This document shows, in pieces, positions 16,842-25,669 of a stretch of DNA of 64,000 bases. The stretch is from UBA7985 sp002711265 (GTDB taxonomy: Bacteria > Pseudomonadota > Alphaproteobacteria > UBA7985): assembly GCA_965660945.1 (NCBI GenBank), contig CBFIBS010000006.1:62001-126000 (forward strand), read 5' to 3'. A model generated the notes under the pieces. That model had not been told where the DNA came from. It made no database searches and saw nothing but the letters and a program-made list of their open reading frames with translations. Made by a program: the position numbers and the translations under genes. Numbering within the stretch: position 1 is the stretch's first letter; each line of letters opens with the position of its first letter.

Positions 16842-17699
16842 TCAGGGCTGCGTCAGGGCCATCGCCCGCGGAATTCCGGCCAGATCACCCCGCAGCGACA
16901 GCAGGCGCCACCCGGAATCATGGCCCAGCGACAGCACGCTGTCCGCTTGCCCGATGCCGAGTTCGAGGATCAAGACCCCGCCGGGCACCAGACACCGCCC
17001 GGCTTCGCGCAGCGTCCGGGCGTAGAACGCCAGCCCGTCCGCGCCGCCGTCCAGCGCCAGCGGATCGTCGAAGTCGCGCACGCTCCGGTCGAGCCCGGCA
17101 AGATCCCCCGTCGGGATGTAGGGCGGATTGCTGACGATCAGGTCGAAACGCTCGGATACGCCTGACAGCCAGTCGCCCACCTCGAACCGCGTGCGGTCGA
17201 CCAGCCCCAGCCGCTCCGCGTTGCGGGCCGCCGTGGCGAGGGTGGCCTGGTCCTGATCCACGCCCAGCCCCTGTGCTTCGGGGAACTCACGGAGCAGGGC
17301 GAACAGCAGCGCCCCCGACCCAGTGCCAAGATCGAGGATCCGACCGGGCGGCGACCGCTCCGGCCCGCTGCACAGGTCCAGCGCCTGTTCGACCAGCGTT
17401 TCCGTGTCCGGGCGCGGGTCCAGAGTCGCTCCGTCAATCTCCAGCGACAGGCCCCAGAACTCCCGCCGCCCGAGGATGCGCGACAGGGGTTCGTGCCGCT
17501 CTGCGCGGCGGTGGAGCAGCGCTTCGAGGGCTTCGAGTGAAGTGGCATCGATGGTCTGATCAGGGTCGGCAAGCTGGCTGGCGATGGGCCAGTTCAAGGC
17601 GGCTTCGACCAGTCGCCGGGCCTCGGAACGCGGCTGTTCGGCCACGGGGGCCAGCGCCTGGGTCGCCCGGCTCAGCCAGTCCTGTAGCCGGACCGTCAT
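16842..17699 (-). CDS. prmC: Release-factor glutamine methyltransferase PrmC
   Basis: PrmC methylates the glutamine of the GGQ motif of peptide release factors, using S-adenosylmethionine. The 285 residues have the small N-terminal helical domain with PLSRILGRREFWGL, the methyltransferase motif ILDLGTGSGALLFALL, and the catalytic LIVSNPPYIPTGDL. DPRPDTETLVEQAL is the usual binding segment between them. It starts with ATG 6 bases after the prfA stop, so enzyme and its substrate RF1 are encoded together. Confidence 0.95.
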   Translation of the reverse strand: MTVRLQDWLSRATQALAPVAEQPRSEARRLVEAALNWPIASQLADPDQTIDATSLEALEALLHRRAERHEPLSRILGRREFWGLSLEIDGATLDPRPDTETLVEQALDLCSGPERSPPGRILDLGTGSGALLFALLREFPEAQGLGVDQDQATLATAARNAERLGLVDRTRFEVGDWLSGVSERFDLIVSNPPYIPTGDLAGLDRSVRDFDDPLALDGGADGLAFYARTLREAGRCLVPGGVLILELGIGQADSVLSLGHDSGWRLLSLRGDLAGIPRAMALTQP

Positions 17700-17705
17700 C
17701 TGTGG

Positions 17706-18782
17706 TTACTCGCCCAGTTCGGCCAGCCGCGCCGCCTGATCCTCGGCGGTCAGCGCGTCGATGACCTCGCCCAGGCCGTCCCCGGCGATGATGCGGTCGA
17801 GCTTGTGCAGGGTCAGATTGATGCGGTGGTCAGAGACCCGCCCCTGCGGAAAGTTGTAGGTGCGAATGCGCTCGGAGCGGTCGCCGCTGCCAACCTGTCC
17901 CTTGCGGTCAGCCGCCCGTTCGGCGTTGGCCTCGTCGCGGGCCTTCTCATACAGCCGTGCGCGCAGCACCCGCATCGCCTCTTCACGGTTGCGGTGCTGG
18001 GACTTCTGGCTCTGGGTGACGATGATGCCGGTCGGCAGGTGGGTGATGCGCACGGCTGAGTCGGTGGTGTTGACGTGCTGCCCGCCGGCGCCTGAGGCGC
18101 GCATGGTGTCGATGCGGATGTCTTCGGCGCGGATTTCGATATCGACTTCTTCGGCTTCGGGCAGGACCGCAACCGTCGCAGCCGACGTGTGGATCCGCCC
18201 GCCGGACTCGGTCACCGGGACCCGCTGCACCCGGTGCACGCCGGACTCGAACTTGAGCGCGGCGAAGACGTTGGTGCCGGAAATGCGGACTGAGACTTCC
18301 TTCAGCCCGCCAACGTCGTTCTCAGTCATCTCGATGGTTTCGAACTTCCAGCCCTGCATTTCGGCGAAGCGCCGGTACATGCTGAGCAGGTCGCCGGCGA
18401 ACAGGCCGGCTTCGTCACCGCCGGTCCCGGGCCGGATTTCGAGGATGGCGTTGCGGCTGTCGGCTTCGTCGCGGGGCAGGAGCAGGACCTTCATCTCCTG
18501 CTCTTTGGCCTCGATTTCGGCACGCAGCTCCCGCGCTTCGTCTTCAGCCATGGCGCGCATTTCGGCGTCGTCTTCTGCCTCGGCCAGCGCGACAGCGTCG
18601 TCGAGGTCGGAGACCAGCTTCTGAAACCCGCGCATCTGCTCGACGATGGGGTTCATCTCGGCGTACTCGCGGGTCAGGCGCGTGTAGTCGGCGCTGCCTG
18701 GCTCCGGGTGGTCGGCGAGCAGGGCCTGAATTTCGTCGTGGCGGCGGACCACGACCTCCAGCTTGGCGACCAGTGAACTCAC
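17706..18782 (-). CDS. prfA: Peptide chain release factor 1
   Basis: RF1 reads UAA and UAG stop codons and triggers peptide release. The 358-residue length is standard. The catalytic GGQ lies in RASGAGGQHVNTTDSAVRI, and the IRTYNFPQGRVSDHRI segment is typical. The acidic N-terminal domain is also present. It starts with a GTG (18780-18782) whose GTGA overlaps the hisS stop codon, so translation of the two is probably coupled. prmC, encoding the enzyme that methylates the GGQ glutamine, follows directly. Confidence 0.96.
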   Translation of the reverse strand: MSSLVAKLEVVVRRHDEIQALLADHPEPGSADYTRLTREYAEMNPIVEQMRGFQKLVSDLDDAVALAEAEDDAEMRAMAEDEARELRAEIEAKEQEMKVLLLPRDEADSRNAILEIRPGTGGDEAGLFAGDLLSMYRRFAEMQGWKFETIEMTENDVGGLKEVSVRISGTNVFAALKFESGVHRVQRVPVTESGGRIHTSAATVAVLPEAEEVDIEIRAEDIRIDTMRASGAGGQHVNTTDSAVRITHLPTGIIVTQSQKSQHRNREEAMRVLRARLYEKARDEANAERAADRKGQVGSGDRSERIRTYNFPQGRVSDHRINLTLHKLDRIIAGDGLGEVIDALTAEDQAARLAELGE

Positions 18783-20017
18783 GCAGACAGCTCCGCCACC
18801 AGCTGGTCGAGGGCGATTTCGCGCTGGGCGCCGTCCTCCATATTGCGGACCAGCGCGACCCCGGCGGCGATTTCATCGTCGCCAATGATGACGGCCGTCG
18901 CGGCCTGCACCTTGTTCGCCCGGGTCAGGCGCTTTTTCATGTTGCCGCTGTAGTTCATATCGACCAGCAGGCCGGCAGCCCGCATCTCGAACACCAGCCG
19001 CTGGGCCAGCGTTTCCGCCTCAGCCCCGAGTGGAACCACGGCGATGGGCGCCTGATCCACCGGTGCGCTGCCCAGCAGCATCGCGAGGCGGTCGACCCCG
19101 GCTGCCCAGCCGACACCGGCCATATCTGGGCCACCCAGCAGCTTGGCGAGGCCGTCGTAGCGACCCCCGCCGAGCACCGTACCCTGTGCGCCCAGCTGGG
19201 CGGTGATAAACTCAAAGGCCGTGTGGCAGTAGTAGTCGAAGCCACGCACGAGGTTGTCGTCGTGCTGGTAGGGCAGGCCAAGGTTATCCAGCCCCGCCTT
19301 CACCGCGGCGTAGTGGTCGTGCGAAAGCGCATTCAGGTGGTCGACAAACTTCGGTGCGGCGGGCAGCAGCGCACGGTCGCCCTCGTCCTTGCTGTCAAGG
19401 ATGCGCAGTGGGTTCTTCTCCAGCCGCGTCAGCGAGTCTTCGCTCAACTTGTCGCGGTGGTCTTGGAAGTAGGCCACCAGCTCTCTGCGGTACGCGTTGC
19501 GGCTGTCGGTGTCGCCGAGGGTGTTCAGGTGCACTGTGATGTGCTCGGTCAGGCCGAGCTCGGCCAGGATCTGCCAGCCGCAGGCGATGACATCCACGTC
19601 GGCCGCAGGCTGTTCCGGGCCGACCAGCTCCACCCCGATCTGGGTGAACTGGCGATAGCGTCCGGCCTGTGGACGTTCATAGCGAAACTGCGGGCCGGCG
19701 TAGAAATACCGCCCAGGCAGGTCGTGGGTCAGCCCGTTGGAAATGATGGCCCGGACGACACCGGCGGTGTTCTCCGGCCGGAGCACGACATGGTCACCAC
19801 CCTTGGTCTGGAAGTCGAACATTTCCTTGGTGACCACATCGGAGGTTTCCCCGAGCGGCCGGTTGAAGACCTCGACCTGCTCGAACATCGGCGTATCGAT
19901 ACGATCGTAGCCATAGCTGCGCGAGACCCGGGCGGCCACGTTCATCACGTGGTGCTGGGCCCGACCCTCTTCGCCGTAGAGATCGCGGGTGCCTTTGACC
20001 GGTTGCAGCTTTGCCAT
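18779..20017 (-). CDS. hisS: Histidyl-tRNA synthetase
   Basis: This class II aminoacyl-tRNA synthetase loads histidine on tRNA-His. Class II motif 2 (FRYERPQAGRYRQFTQIG), the two histidine signature elements (LVRGFDYYCHTAFE and GGGRYDGLAKLLGG) and motif 3 (GWAAGVDRLAMLLG) are all visible in 412 residues. The C-terminal anticodon-binding domain (IAVVPLGAEAETLAQRL) is complete. It heads hisS-prfA-prmC. About 175 bases without a gene separate it from rodZ upstream; in many proteobacteria ispG occupies this place. Confidence 0.96.
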   Translation of the reverse strand: MAKLQPVKGTRDLYGEEGRAQHHVMNVAARVSRSYGYDRIDTPMFEQVEVFNRPLGETSDVVTKEMFDFQTKGGDHVVLRPENTAGVVRAIISNGLTHDLPGRYFYAGPQFRYERPQAGRYRQFTQIGVELVGPEQPAADVDVIACGWQILAELGLTEHITVHLNTLGDTDSRNAYRRELVAYFQDHRDKLSEDSLTRLEKNPLRILDSKDEGDRALLPAAPKFVDHLNALSHDHYAAVKAGLDNLGLPYQHDDNLVRGFDYYCHTAFEFITAQLGAQGTVLGGGRYDGLAKLLGGPDMAGVGWAAGVDRLAMLLGSAPVDQAPIAVVPLGAEAETLAQRLVFEMRAAGLLVDMNYSGNMKKRLTRANKVQAATAVIIGDDEIAAGVALVRNMEDGAQREIALDQLVAELSA

Positions 20018-20192
20018 GGATCAAACCTCAGTTGATGCGTCGCCAACAAGTAGGGGACGGGGCTTGCTGCTGGCAAGACCATTGCTGCGACGCCAGCCTT
20101 GCCCTCAGGGAGGGGAAGCGGATGCCCGTAGGGCTGCGAAGGCAGGCTGGCAAGGCACGACCAAGGTACTGAAGCGGGTTTGAGCGCCCCGG

Positions 20193-21302
20193 TTACAGGG
20201 CGGTGCCGGCGTCCTGCATCGGCTCGGAGAAGGGCAGCAGATACTCCCGGTTCAGCGGCCAGATCACCGGCTCGTTCCGGGACGGCACCTTGGGTTCAGC
20301 GATTTCATCGCCCACGAAGATCTGCAGGTTGCGGGGGCTGACGGTGAACAGCCGCAGTCCGTCCTGATGGTCGACCGACAGCTCTTCGCCCCGCTGCAGC
20401 ATCTGTGAAACGATGATGTTCTCGCGGAAATCACGGACCTGCACCCACACGAGATCAACGGCGACCAGCCGGTAACGTAGGCTGCGGTCGATCGGGGCCG
20501 TCTCCTCGGCGACAGGCGCCATGGCAAGGTCGCGACGCTTGGGAATAGGGACGCCCAGCACACTGTCACCGACCGGCGCGTGGAGGCGGGATTCGACTTC
20601 ATCGAGGGCGTCGTTGCTGACCACAACGATTTCCTGACCCTCGGTCGCCGCGGGTGCTTCGGGCTGAACGGGCAGCTCGCGGCCTTCGGTCTCCAGCACG
20701 CGCCGTGCTTCTGGGTCGGTGGGAGATACGCCGTAGAGGAAGGTGTCTTCCAGCGCCGCGTCACTGCTGCCCAGAATGGCGGTGGCGACGTTGCGCTCAT
20801 TGCTGCTGACCACGGTCCAGAGGGTCCAGCTCGACATCAGCCCGACGAGGCCCAGCAACACCAGCACGAAGCGGCTTAGGCTGCTGTCGTTGCGGGTCCG
20901 GATCCGCGCTGCCGATGCCTGCTGCGTCGGTATAACCGGTGCTTGCAGGTCGTCGATCTCTTCGCGGAAACGCTGCACCATGTCTTCGACCGGCAGGCCG
21001 AGATATTTGGCGTAGGAGCGGACAAAGCCGATGGCGTAGGGGCGCGCGGGCAGTTCGTCGTAGCGGCCGTCTTCGAGCATACCGAGGTAGTGCGCACGGA
21101 TACGCAGATGGTCGGCGATTTCCGTCATTTCGAGCCCGTAGGCTTCTCGATAGGCGCGGAGGATCGCAGCGAGGGGATAGTCCTGCCACTCATAGGGGTC
21201 GAAACCGAAGCGAACGGGTGCTTCCGTCGCCTCGCTCAGCGCGGAGGTTTCCTGTCCCGCTGAAGGTTCCTGCCGATCCCAGAAGTCCAAGGACTGCCCC
21301 AT
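20193..21302 (-). CDS. rodZ: RodZ-like cytoskeletal membrane protein
   Basis: RodZ links the MreB cytoskeleton to the envelope and helps keep rod shape. The 369 residues show a cytoplasmic helix-turn-helix domain (LRAYREAYGLEMTEIADHLR, RAHYLGMLEDGRYDELPARP, FVRSYAKYLGLP), one membrane segment (FVLVLLGLVGLMSSWTLWTV, about 145-165), a variable periplasmic linker rich in Pro and Glu, and a C-terminal DUF4115-type domain (VWVQVRDFRENIIVSQMLQR, then GLRLFTVSPRNLQIFVGDE). The N-terminal 35 residues before the helix-turn-helix are longer than in E. coli. It is transcribed toward hisS. Confidence 0.87.
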   Translation of the reverse strand: MGQSLDFWDRQEPSAGQETSALSEATEAPVRFGFDPYEWQDYPLAAILRAYREAYGLEMTEIADHLRIRAHYLGMLEDGRYDELPARPYAIGFVRSYAKYLGLPVEDMVQRFREEIDDLQAPVIPTQQASAARIRTRNDSSLSRFVLVLLGLVGLMSSWTLWTVVSSNERNVATAILGSSDAALEDTFLYGVSPTDPEARRVLETEGRELPVQPEAPAATEGQEIVVVSNDALDEVESRLHAPVGDSVLGVPIPKRRDLAMAPVAEETAPIDRSLRYRLVAVDLVWVQVRDFRENIIVSQMLQRGEELSVDHQDGLRLFTVSPRNLQIFVGDEIAEPKVPSRNEPVIWPLNREYLLPFSEPMQDAGTAL

Positions 21303-21443
21303 GAAATTTGCGGTCGGCCACCAGCGCGCCGACCCATTAATTTATCGGCGCAAAATACCTGCGACTCTGGGCAAAAACAAGACGACTCCGTTATATGCGA
21401 GAGCTTATCCACACCTTTTCGACTTAGAGATGGTAAGGCAGGC

Positions 21444-21806
21444 TCAGCGGCGCGAGACGAGGGCGCCCAAGCGCTCACCAGCGGCGATGTGAACGTGGAA
21501 ATGTGGCACTTCCTGACCACCATCGACGCCGTGATTGGCGAGCAGGCGGTAGCCCGACTCAACCACGCCTTCGAGCGCGGCGGTCTTCTGTACAGCGCGC
21601 ACGAAACCGATGATCTCGGCGTCCGAGGCCTGGGTCGAGAAGTCGTCGAAACTGACGTAAGCGCCCTTGGGGATCACCAGCGTGTGGACCTTCGCCTGTG
21701 GGGCAATGTCGCGGAAGGCCAGGGCAAATTCGTCCTCGTAGACCTTGTTGCAGGGGATCTCCCCACGCAGGATCTTGGCGAAGATGTTGTCGTTGTCGTA
21801 GGCCAT
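21444..21806 (-). CDS. HIT-family purine nucleoside phosphoramidase-like protein (HinT)
   Basis: The 120-residue protein begins MAYDNDNIFAKILRGEIPCN and ends with the histidine triad HFHVHI, whose central His is the nucleophile in HIT hydrolases that act on AMP-linked amines. DIAPQAKVHTLVIPK and the N..V..GQEVPHFH core are typical of HinT. The longest frame begins at 21860, but ATG 21806 follows AGAGGAAC and matches the family start. It is the last gene of the hisB-hisH-GNAT-hisA-hisF-hisE run, an arrangement seen in other alphaproteobacteria. Confidence 0.9.
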   Translation of the reverse strand: MAYDNDNIFAKILRGEIPCNKVYEDEFALAFRDIAPQAKVHTLVIPKGAYVSFDDFSTQASDAEIIGFVRAVQKTAALEGVVESGYRLLANHGVDGGQEVPHFHVHIAAGERLGALVSRR

Positions 21807-21873
21807 GGCTCGATGTTCCTCTGTTCTTGGTCGGGGGACGGACGGTGGCCACCCTGCCATCCAACCCGGCGGG

Positions 21874-22215
21874 CTAGTCCAGCCGTCCGGCGCGCTCTTT
21901 GGCTTCGGGCAGCTTGTGCCGCTTCTTCAGCTCTTTCCAGACATCCTCGGGCTCGATGCCCTGATCCTTCCAGGTCACGAGCAGGAAATACAGCAGGTCG
22001 GCGGACTCCTCTATGAGGTGCCCCTTGCGGCCCTTGATCGCCTCGATCACCGTCTCCACAGCCTCTTCGCCGAGTTTCTGCGCAATCTTGGCTGAGCCCC
22101 GCTTGAACAGCTTGGCGGTGCGGCTGTTGCCGACCTTGCCGTCTTTGAATTCGCGGTGACGCTTGGCGATGGTCTCGTAGACCTGATCCAGCGTTTCTCC
22201 AGTCGGTACCGTCAT
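21874..22215 (-). CDS. hisE: Phosphoribosyl-ATP diphosphatase
   Basis: HisE hydrolyses phosphoribosyl-ATP to phosphoribosyl-AMP, the second step of histidine synthesis. The 113-residue protein has the all-alpha NTP-pyrophosphatase pattern with the metal-binding acidic residues in KLGEEAVETVIEAIKG and LIEESADLLYFLLV. It is a separate gene rather than a HisI-HisE fusion; hisI is not in this window. Its ATG overlaps the hisF stop as ATGA. Confidence 0.94.
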   Translation of the reverse strand: MTVPTGETLDQVYETIAKRHREFKDGKVGNSRTAKLFKRGSAKIAQKLGEEAVETVIEAIKGRKGHLIEESADLLYFLLVTWKDQGIEPEDVWKELKKRHKLPEAKERAGRLD

Positions 22216-22985
22216 GGGTTTTTCAACTCGCGCATGGGGATGCCAGCTCGGGCCATGTGGGCCTTGACCTGGCCAATACTGAAAGTTCCAAAGTGGAAGA
22301 CGGACGCCGCCAGCACGGCGTTTGCCTTTCCTATCTGAATGCCTTCGACGAAGTGGTCAAGCTCGCCGACCCCGCCGCTGGCGATTACCGGCACCGGTAC
22401 GGCTTCTCCAACCGCGCGGGTGAGGTCGAGGTTGAAGCCGATTTTGGTGCCGTCGCGGTCCATGGATGTCAGCAGGATCTCGCCCGCCCCCCGGCGCGCC
22501 GCGTCCTCGGCCCAGGCGACGGCATCGATCCCGGTGTTGTGACGGCCGCCGCGGGTGTAGACGTCCCAACCGCTGCCGTCCTCGCGGGCCTTGGCGTCGA
22601 TGGCGACGACGATGCACTGGCTGCCGTATTTGTCCGATGCGCGGTTGATCAGGTCCGGGTCGGTCACCGCCGCCGAGTTCATCGAGGCCTTGTCGGCCCC
22701 GGCGAGAAGCAGCTTGCGCACGTCTTCGACCGCGCGCACGCCACCGCCGACGGTCAGCGGTACAAACACCTGTTCAGCCGTGCGGGCCACGACGTCATAG
22801 ATAGTATCGCGGTCCTCGTGGCTCGCGGTGATGTCGAGGAAACACAGCTCATCCGCCCCGGCTGCGTCGTAGACCTTGGCCTGCTCCACCGGGTCACCGG
22901 CGTCGACCAGATCGACAAAGTTGACACCCTTGACCACGCGCCCGGCATGCACGTCGAGGCAGGGGATCACCCGCGCCTTAAGCAT
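22212..22985 (-). CDS. hisF: Imidazole glycerol phosphate synthase, cyclase subunit
   Basis: HisF is the TIM-barrel half of the HisF-HisH complex, which turns PRFAR and ammonia into imidazole glycerol phosphate and AICAR. The 257 residues include the catalytic Asp of CLDVHAGRVVKGVNF, the second acidic residue in VVAIDAKARE, and phosphate-binding Gly segments (VPLTVGGGVR and VIASGGVGELDHF). It overlaps hisA by 8 bases and hisE by 4, so the block is tightly coupled. Confidence 0.97.
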   Translation of the reverse strand: MLKARVIPCLDVHAGRVVKGVNFVDLVDAGDPVEQAKVYDAAGADELCFLDITASHEDRDTIYDVVARTAEQVFVPLTVGGGVRAVEDVRKLLLAGADKASMNSAAVTDPDLINRASDKYGSQCIVVAIDAKAREDGSGWDVYTRGGRHNTGIDAVAWAEDAARRGAGEILLTSMDRDGTKIGFNLDLTRAVGEAVPVPVIASGGVGELDHFVEGIQIGKANAVLAASVFHFGTFSIGQVKAHMARAGIPMRELKNP

Positions 22986-23709
22986 GGATCAGCGCCAGCG
23001 CGTCGCTGGCATCGAGGCGGCCGTCATATAGCGCGCGGCCGGAGATAGCGCCCTCGAGGTTGGCGCCGGCGTCGCGGGCCGCTTTCACCGCGCGGATGTC
23101 TTCGATATCGGCGACCCCGCCGCTGGCGATTATCGGGATCGAGACAGCATTGGCGATCGCAACCGTCGCCTCCAGATTGACCCCGGTCAGGGCGCCGTCC
23201 CGGTCGATGTCGGTGAAGACGATGGCGACCACGCCGGCGGTCTCGAAGGCCTTTGCCAGATCCAGCGCAGTCATTTCACCGGTCTCGACCCAGCCTTCGA
23301 CGGCGACCTTACCGCCCTTGGCGTCGATCCCGACGACGATCTGTCCGGGGAAGCGGCGGCAGGCTTCGCGCACGAGGTCCGGGTCGCGGGCGGCGATTGT
23401 GCCGAGGATGACGCGGTCGACGCCGATCTTCAGCCAGGCTTCGATGTTTTCGAGGCTGCGGATGCCGCCGCCGAGCTGCATCTTGCCGGGAAAGGCGGCG
23501 CGGATTGCCTCGACCGCCTCGCGATTGACCGGACGCCCTTCGATCGCGCCGTTGAGGTCGACCACGTGAAGCCAGTCAAAGCCGGTATCGGCGAAGGCAG
23601 CGGCCTGCGCGCCGGGGTTGTCGCCGTAGACCGTGACGGCGTCCATATCGCCGTAAAGCAGGCGCACGACCTGCCCGTCTTTGAGGTCAATGGCGGGAAA
23701 CAGGATCAT
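22978..23709 (-). CDS. hisA: ProFAR isomerase
   Basis: HisA, a TIM-barrel isomerase, opens the ribose ring of ProFAR to form PRFAR. The 243 residues contain the two catalytic aspartates, in FPAIDLKDGQVVRL and in FTDIDRDGALTG, and the paired phosphate sites QLGGGIRS and IIASGGVADIED that it shares with HisF. It lies one base past the stop of the GNAT gene and overlaps hisF by 8 bases. Confidence 0.97.
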   Translation of the reverse strand: MILFPAIDLKDGQVVRLLYGDMDAVTVYGDNPGAQAAAFADTGFDWLHVVDLNGAIEGRPVNREAVEAIRAAFPGKMQLGGGIRSLENIEAWLKIGVDRVILGTIAARDPDLVREACRRFPGQIVVGIDAKGGKVAVEGWVETGEMTALDLAKAFETAGVVAIVFTDIDRDGALTGVNLEATVAIANAVSIPIIASGGVADIEDIRAVKAARDAGANLEGAISGRALYDGRLDASDALALIHA

Positions 23710-23710
23710 G

Positions 23711-24295
23711 TCAGCGCAGTTCCTTGGTGTAGTGGTACCCGGCGATCCACTGGCCGTCGATCAGGGCGTATTGCGGCTGCGTCCCCCATCGGGTGTAGCC
23801 GCGGCTTTCGTAGGTGCGGATGGCGTTGCTCTGGGTTTCGCGCAGGTCGAGGGTGAGGGCGCGGAGGCCGATGAGTTCAGCGTCGGCCTCGACCGCATCA
23901 ATCAGCAGATGCCCCAGCCCCTTACCCCGGGCCCAGGTGGCGACGAAGGCCGTGGTGATACGGCCGATCATGGCCTGGGCCTCGTTGTTGCGGGGGTGCA
24001 GGTGCAGCTGCACCGAACCGGCGATCAGACCGTCGAGGCGGGCAATGAACACCCGGCGGTCAGGGATCAGCAGCAGCCCCTGCCAGTAGCGTTCGAGTGT
24101 GTCGCGCGGCGGGGGCGATACCCAGCCGAAGCCGCCGCCGGCGTTGATGGCGTCCACGGTGGCGTCACAGAGGTCCTGCAGGTCGCCTTCGCTCAGGCTT
24201 TCGGCAAGCGCAACCTTCATTTCAGCGTCGGTTGGTGCTGTGCCGCTGCCCGTCTGCGTCCCGTCGTTCTTTGTGGTCTGGCTCACGGTTTCCAC
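23711..24295 (-). CDS. GNAT-family N-acetyltransferase inside the his cluster
   Basis: The 194-residue protein has the GNAT fold: an N-terminal helix, strand VFIARLDGLIAGSVQLHLHP, then VATWARGKGLGHLLIDAVEA, which is the acetyl-CoA pyrophosphate-binding loop (R/Q-x-x-G-x-G/A: RGKGLG), and TLDLRETQSNAIRTYESRGY near the C-terminus. The substrate is unknown. The first 25 residues are low-complexity. It overlaps hisH by 13 bases and ends one base before hisA, so it is translated with the histidine genes. Acetyltransferases are known in this place in some alphaproteobacteria, but a role in histidine synthesis is not shown. Confidence 0.88.
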   Translation of the reverse strand: METVSQTTKNDGTQTGSGTAPTDAEMKVALAESLSEGDLQDLCDATVDAINAGGGFGWVSPPPRDTLERYWQGLLLIPDRRVFIARLDGLIAGSVQLHLHPRNNEAQAMIGRITTAFVATWARGKGLGHLLIDAVEADAELIGLRALTLDLRETQSNAIRTYESRGYTRWGTQPQYALIDGQWIAGYHYTKELR

Positions 24296-24915
24296 CTCAG
24301 AAACTGGGAGAGCAGCTTCAGCCCGACGGTCTGGCTCTTTTCCGGGTGAAACTGCGTACCAATCATGTTGTCCCGACCCACCACGGCGGTCACGTCTGCA
24401 GCGTAGTCGGTGATCATCAGTTGGTGATCAGCCTGCGCGGTTTCAAAGGCAAAGGAGTGCACGAAGTACACGTCTTCGCCGTCCATGCCTTCGAGCACTG
24501 GATGGGCCGCGCCGCTGTGGGTGGCGCACAGGCTGTTCCAACCCATCTGCGGGATCTTCAGGCTGGGGTCAGCCGGACGGAGCGGGGCGATATCGCCGGG
24601 AATCCAGTCGAAGCCGGGATGAACCCCGTGTTCGAGCCCCCGGGTCGCCATCAGCTGCATGCCGATGCAGATGCCCAGAAACGGTCGTGCCCGGGTCACG
24701 GCAAAGTCGGCGATTGCTTCATACAGCCCGTCGATCGAGCGCAGCCCCTGCCGACAGTCGGCAAAGGCTCCCTGACCGGGCACAACCAGATAATCGGCGC
24801 CGGAGACAACCTCGGGCCGGTCGGTCACTGTGACCGGGCCGGGGCTGACGCGTTCCAGCGCCTTAGCGGCCGAGCGAAGGTTCCCCGAGCCATAGTCGAC
24901 AACCACGGTTTTCAT
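24283..24915 (-). CDS. hisH: Imidazole glycerol phosphate synthase, glutaminase subunit
   Basis: HisH frees ammonia from glutamine and passes it to HisF. The 210-residue class I glutamine amidotransferase begins VVVDYGSGNLRSAAKALERV, and has its nucleophile Cys in PFLGICIGMQLMA and the partner His and Glu in GTQFHPEKSQ. PGQGAFADC is the usual oxyanion segment. It is 3 bases from hisB and overlaps the GNAT gene. Confidence 0.96.
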   Translation of the reverse strand: MKTVVVDYGSGNLRSAAKALERVSPGPVTVTDRPEVVSGADYLVVPGQGAFADCRQGLRSIDGLYEAIADFAVTRARPFLGICIGMQLMATRGLEHGVHPGFDWIPGDIAPLRPADPSLKIPQMGWNSLCATHSGAAHPVLEGMDGEDVYFVHSFAFETAQADHQLMITDYAADVTAVVGRDNMIGTQFHPEKSQTVGLKLLSQFLRWKP

Positions 24916-24918
24916 GGG

Positions 24919-25524
24919 TCAACCGTCCAGTGCACCCTTGGTCGACGGGATCTGATCCGCCGTCCGGGGATCGACGCTCACGGCCATGCGCACCGCGCGC
25001 GCGAAGGCCTTAAAGCAGGCCTCGGCCTTGTGGTGGCTGTTGTCGCCATAGAGCACGTGGATGTGCACGTTGGCCTGCGCCGCGTTGGTCACAGCCTGGA
25101 AAAACTCGCGGAACAGCTCGGTTTCCATGGTACCCAGCCGCGGCATCTCGAAGTGCGCGTCCCAGACCAGATGCGGCCGGCCGGAGAAGTCGACCACGGC
25201 GCGCGCCAGCGCCTCGTCCATGGGGACATAGGCGTGGCCATAGCGGCTGATCCCGCGCTTGTCGCCCAGCGCCTCGCGCAGCGCCTGTCCCAGAACCAGA
25301 CCCACGTCTTCCGCCGTGTGGTGCGCGTCGATGTGCAGATCGCCCTCGGCCTGAACACTCAGGTCGATCAGAGAATGCTTGCCGAACAGGTCGAGCATAT
25401 GGTCGAGAAAGCCGATCCCGGTCGAAATGCTGTTGGTGCCGGTCCCGTCGAGGTTCAGGGACAGGGTCACGTCGGTTTCGTTTGTTTTGCGCGTTACGGC
25501 GGCCTTGCGGGCGGGGGACGTCAT
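24919..25524 (-). CDS. hisB: Imidazoleglycerol-phosphate dehydratase
   Basis: HisB removes water from imidazole glycerol phosphate. This is the single-function form of 201 residues, without the phosphatase domain of the E. coli protein. The two manganese-binding repeats are visible: GFLDHMLDLFGKHSL and DLHIDAHHTAEDVGLVLGQA near the N-terminus, and DGNNSHHKAE-type GDNSHHKAEACFKAFARAV near the C-terminus. It is the first gene of the minus-strand his run and lies divergent from hslV, with about 145 bases between the starts that should hold both promoters. Confidence 0.97.
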   Translation of the reverse strand: MTSPARKAAVTRKTNETDVTLSLNLDGTGTNSISTGIGFLDHMLDLFGKHSLIDLSVQAEGDLHIDAHHTAEDVGLVLGQALREALGDKRGISRYGHAYVPMDEALARAVVDFSGRPHLVWDAHFEMPRLGTMETELFREFFQAVTNAAQANVHIHVLYGDNSHHKAEACFKAFARAVRMAVSVDPRTADQIPSTKGALDG

Positions 25525-25669
25525 GGACTTGAGCCTATCGAAGTCGGTTTTGCCGCGCTTCTTTAGCAGGCTCTTGGGCAGGGGTCCAACCGCCGTGCCT
25601 TGCGGCTCTGGCCCGCGCGCCTTACGTCTCTGTGCAGTCGTCTACCCGAAATGAGGAAATTTCGATCCG

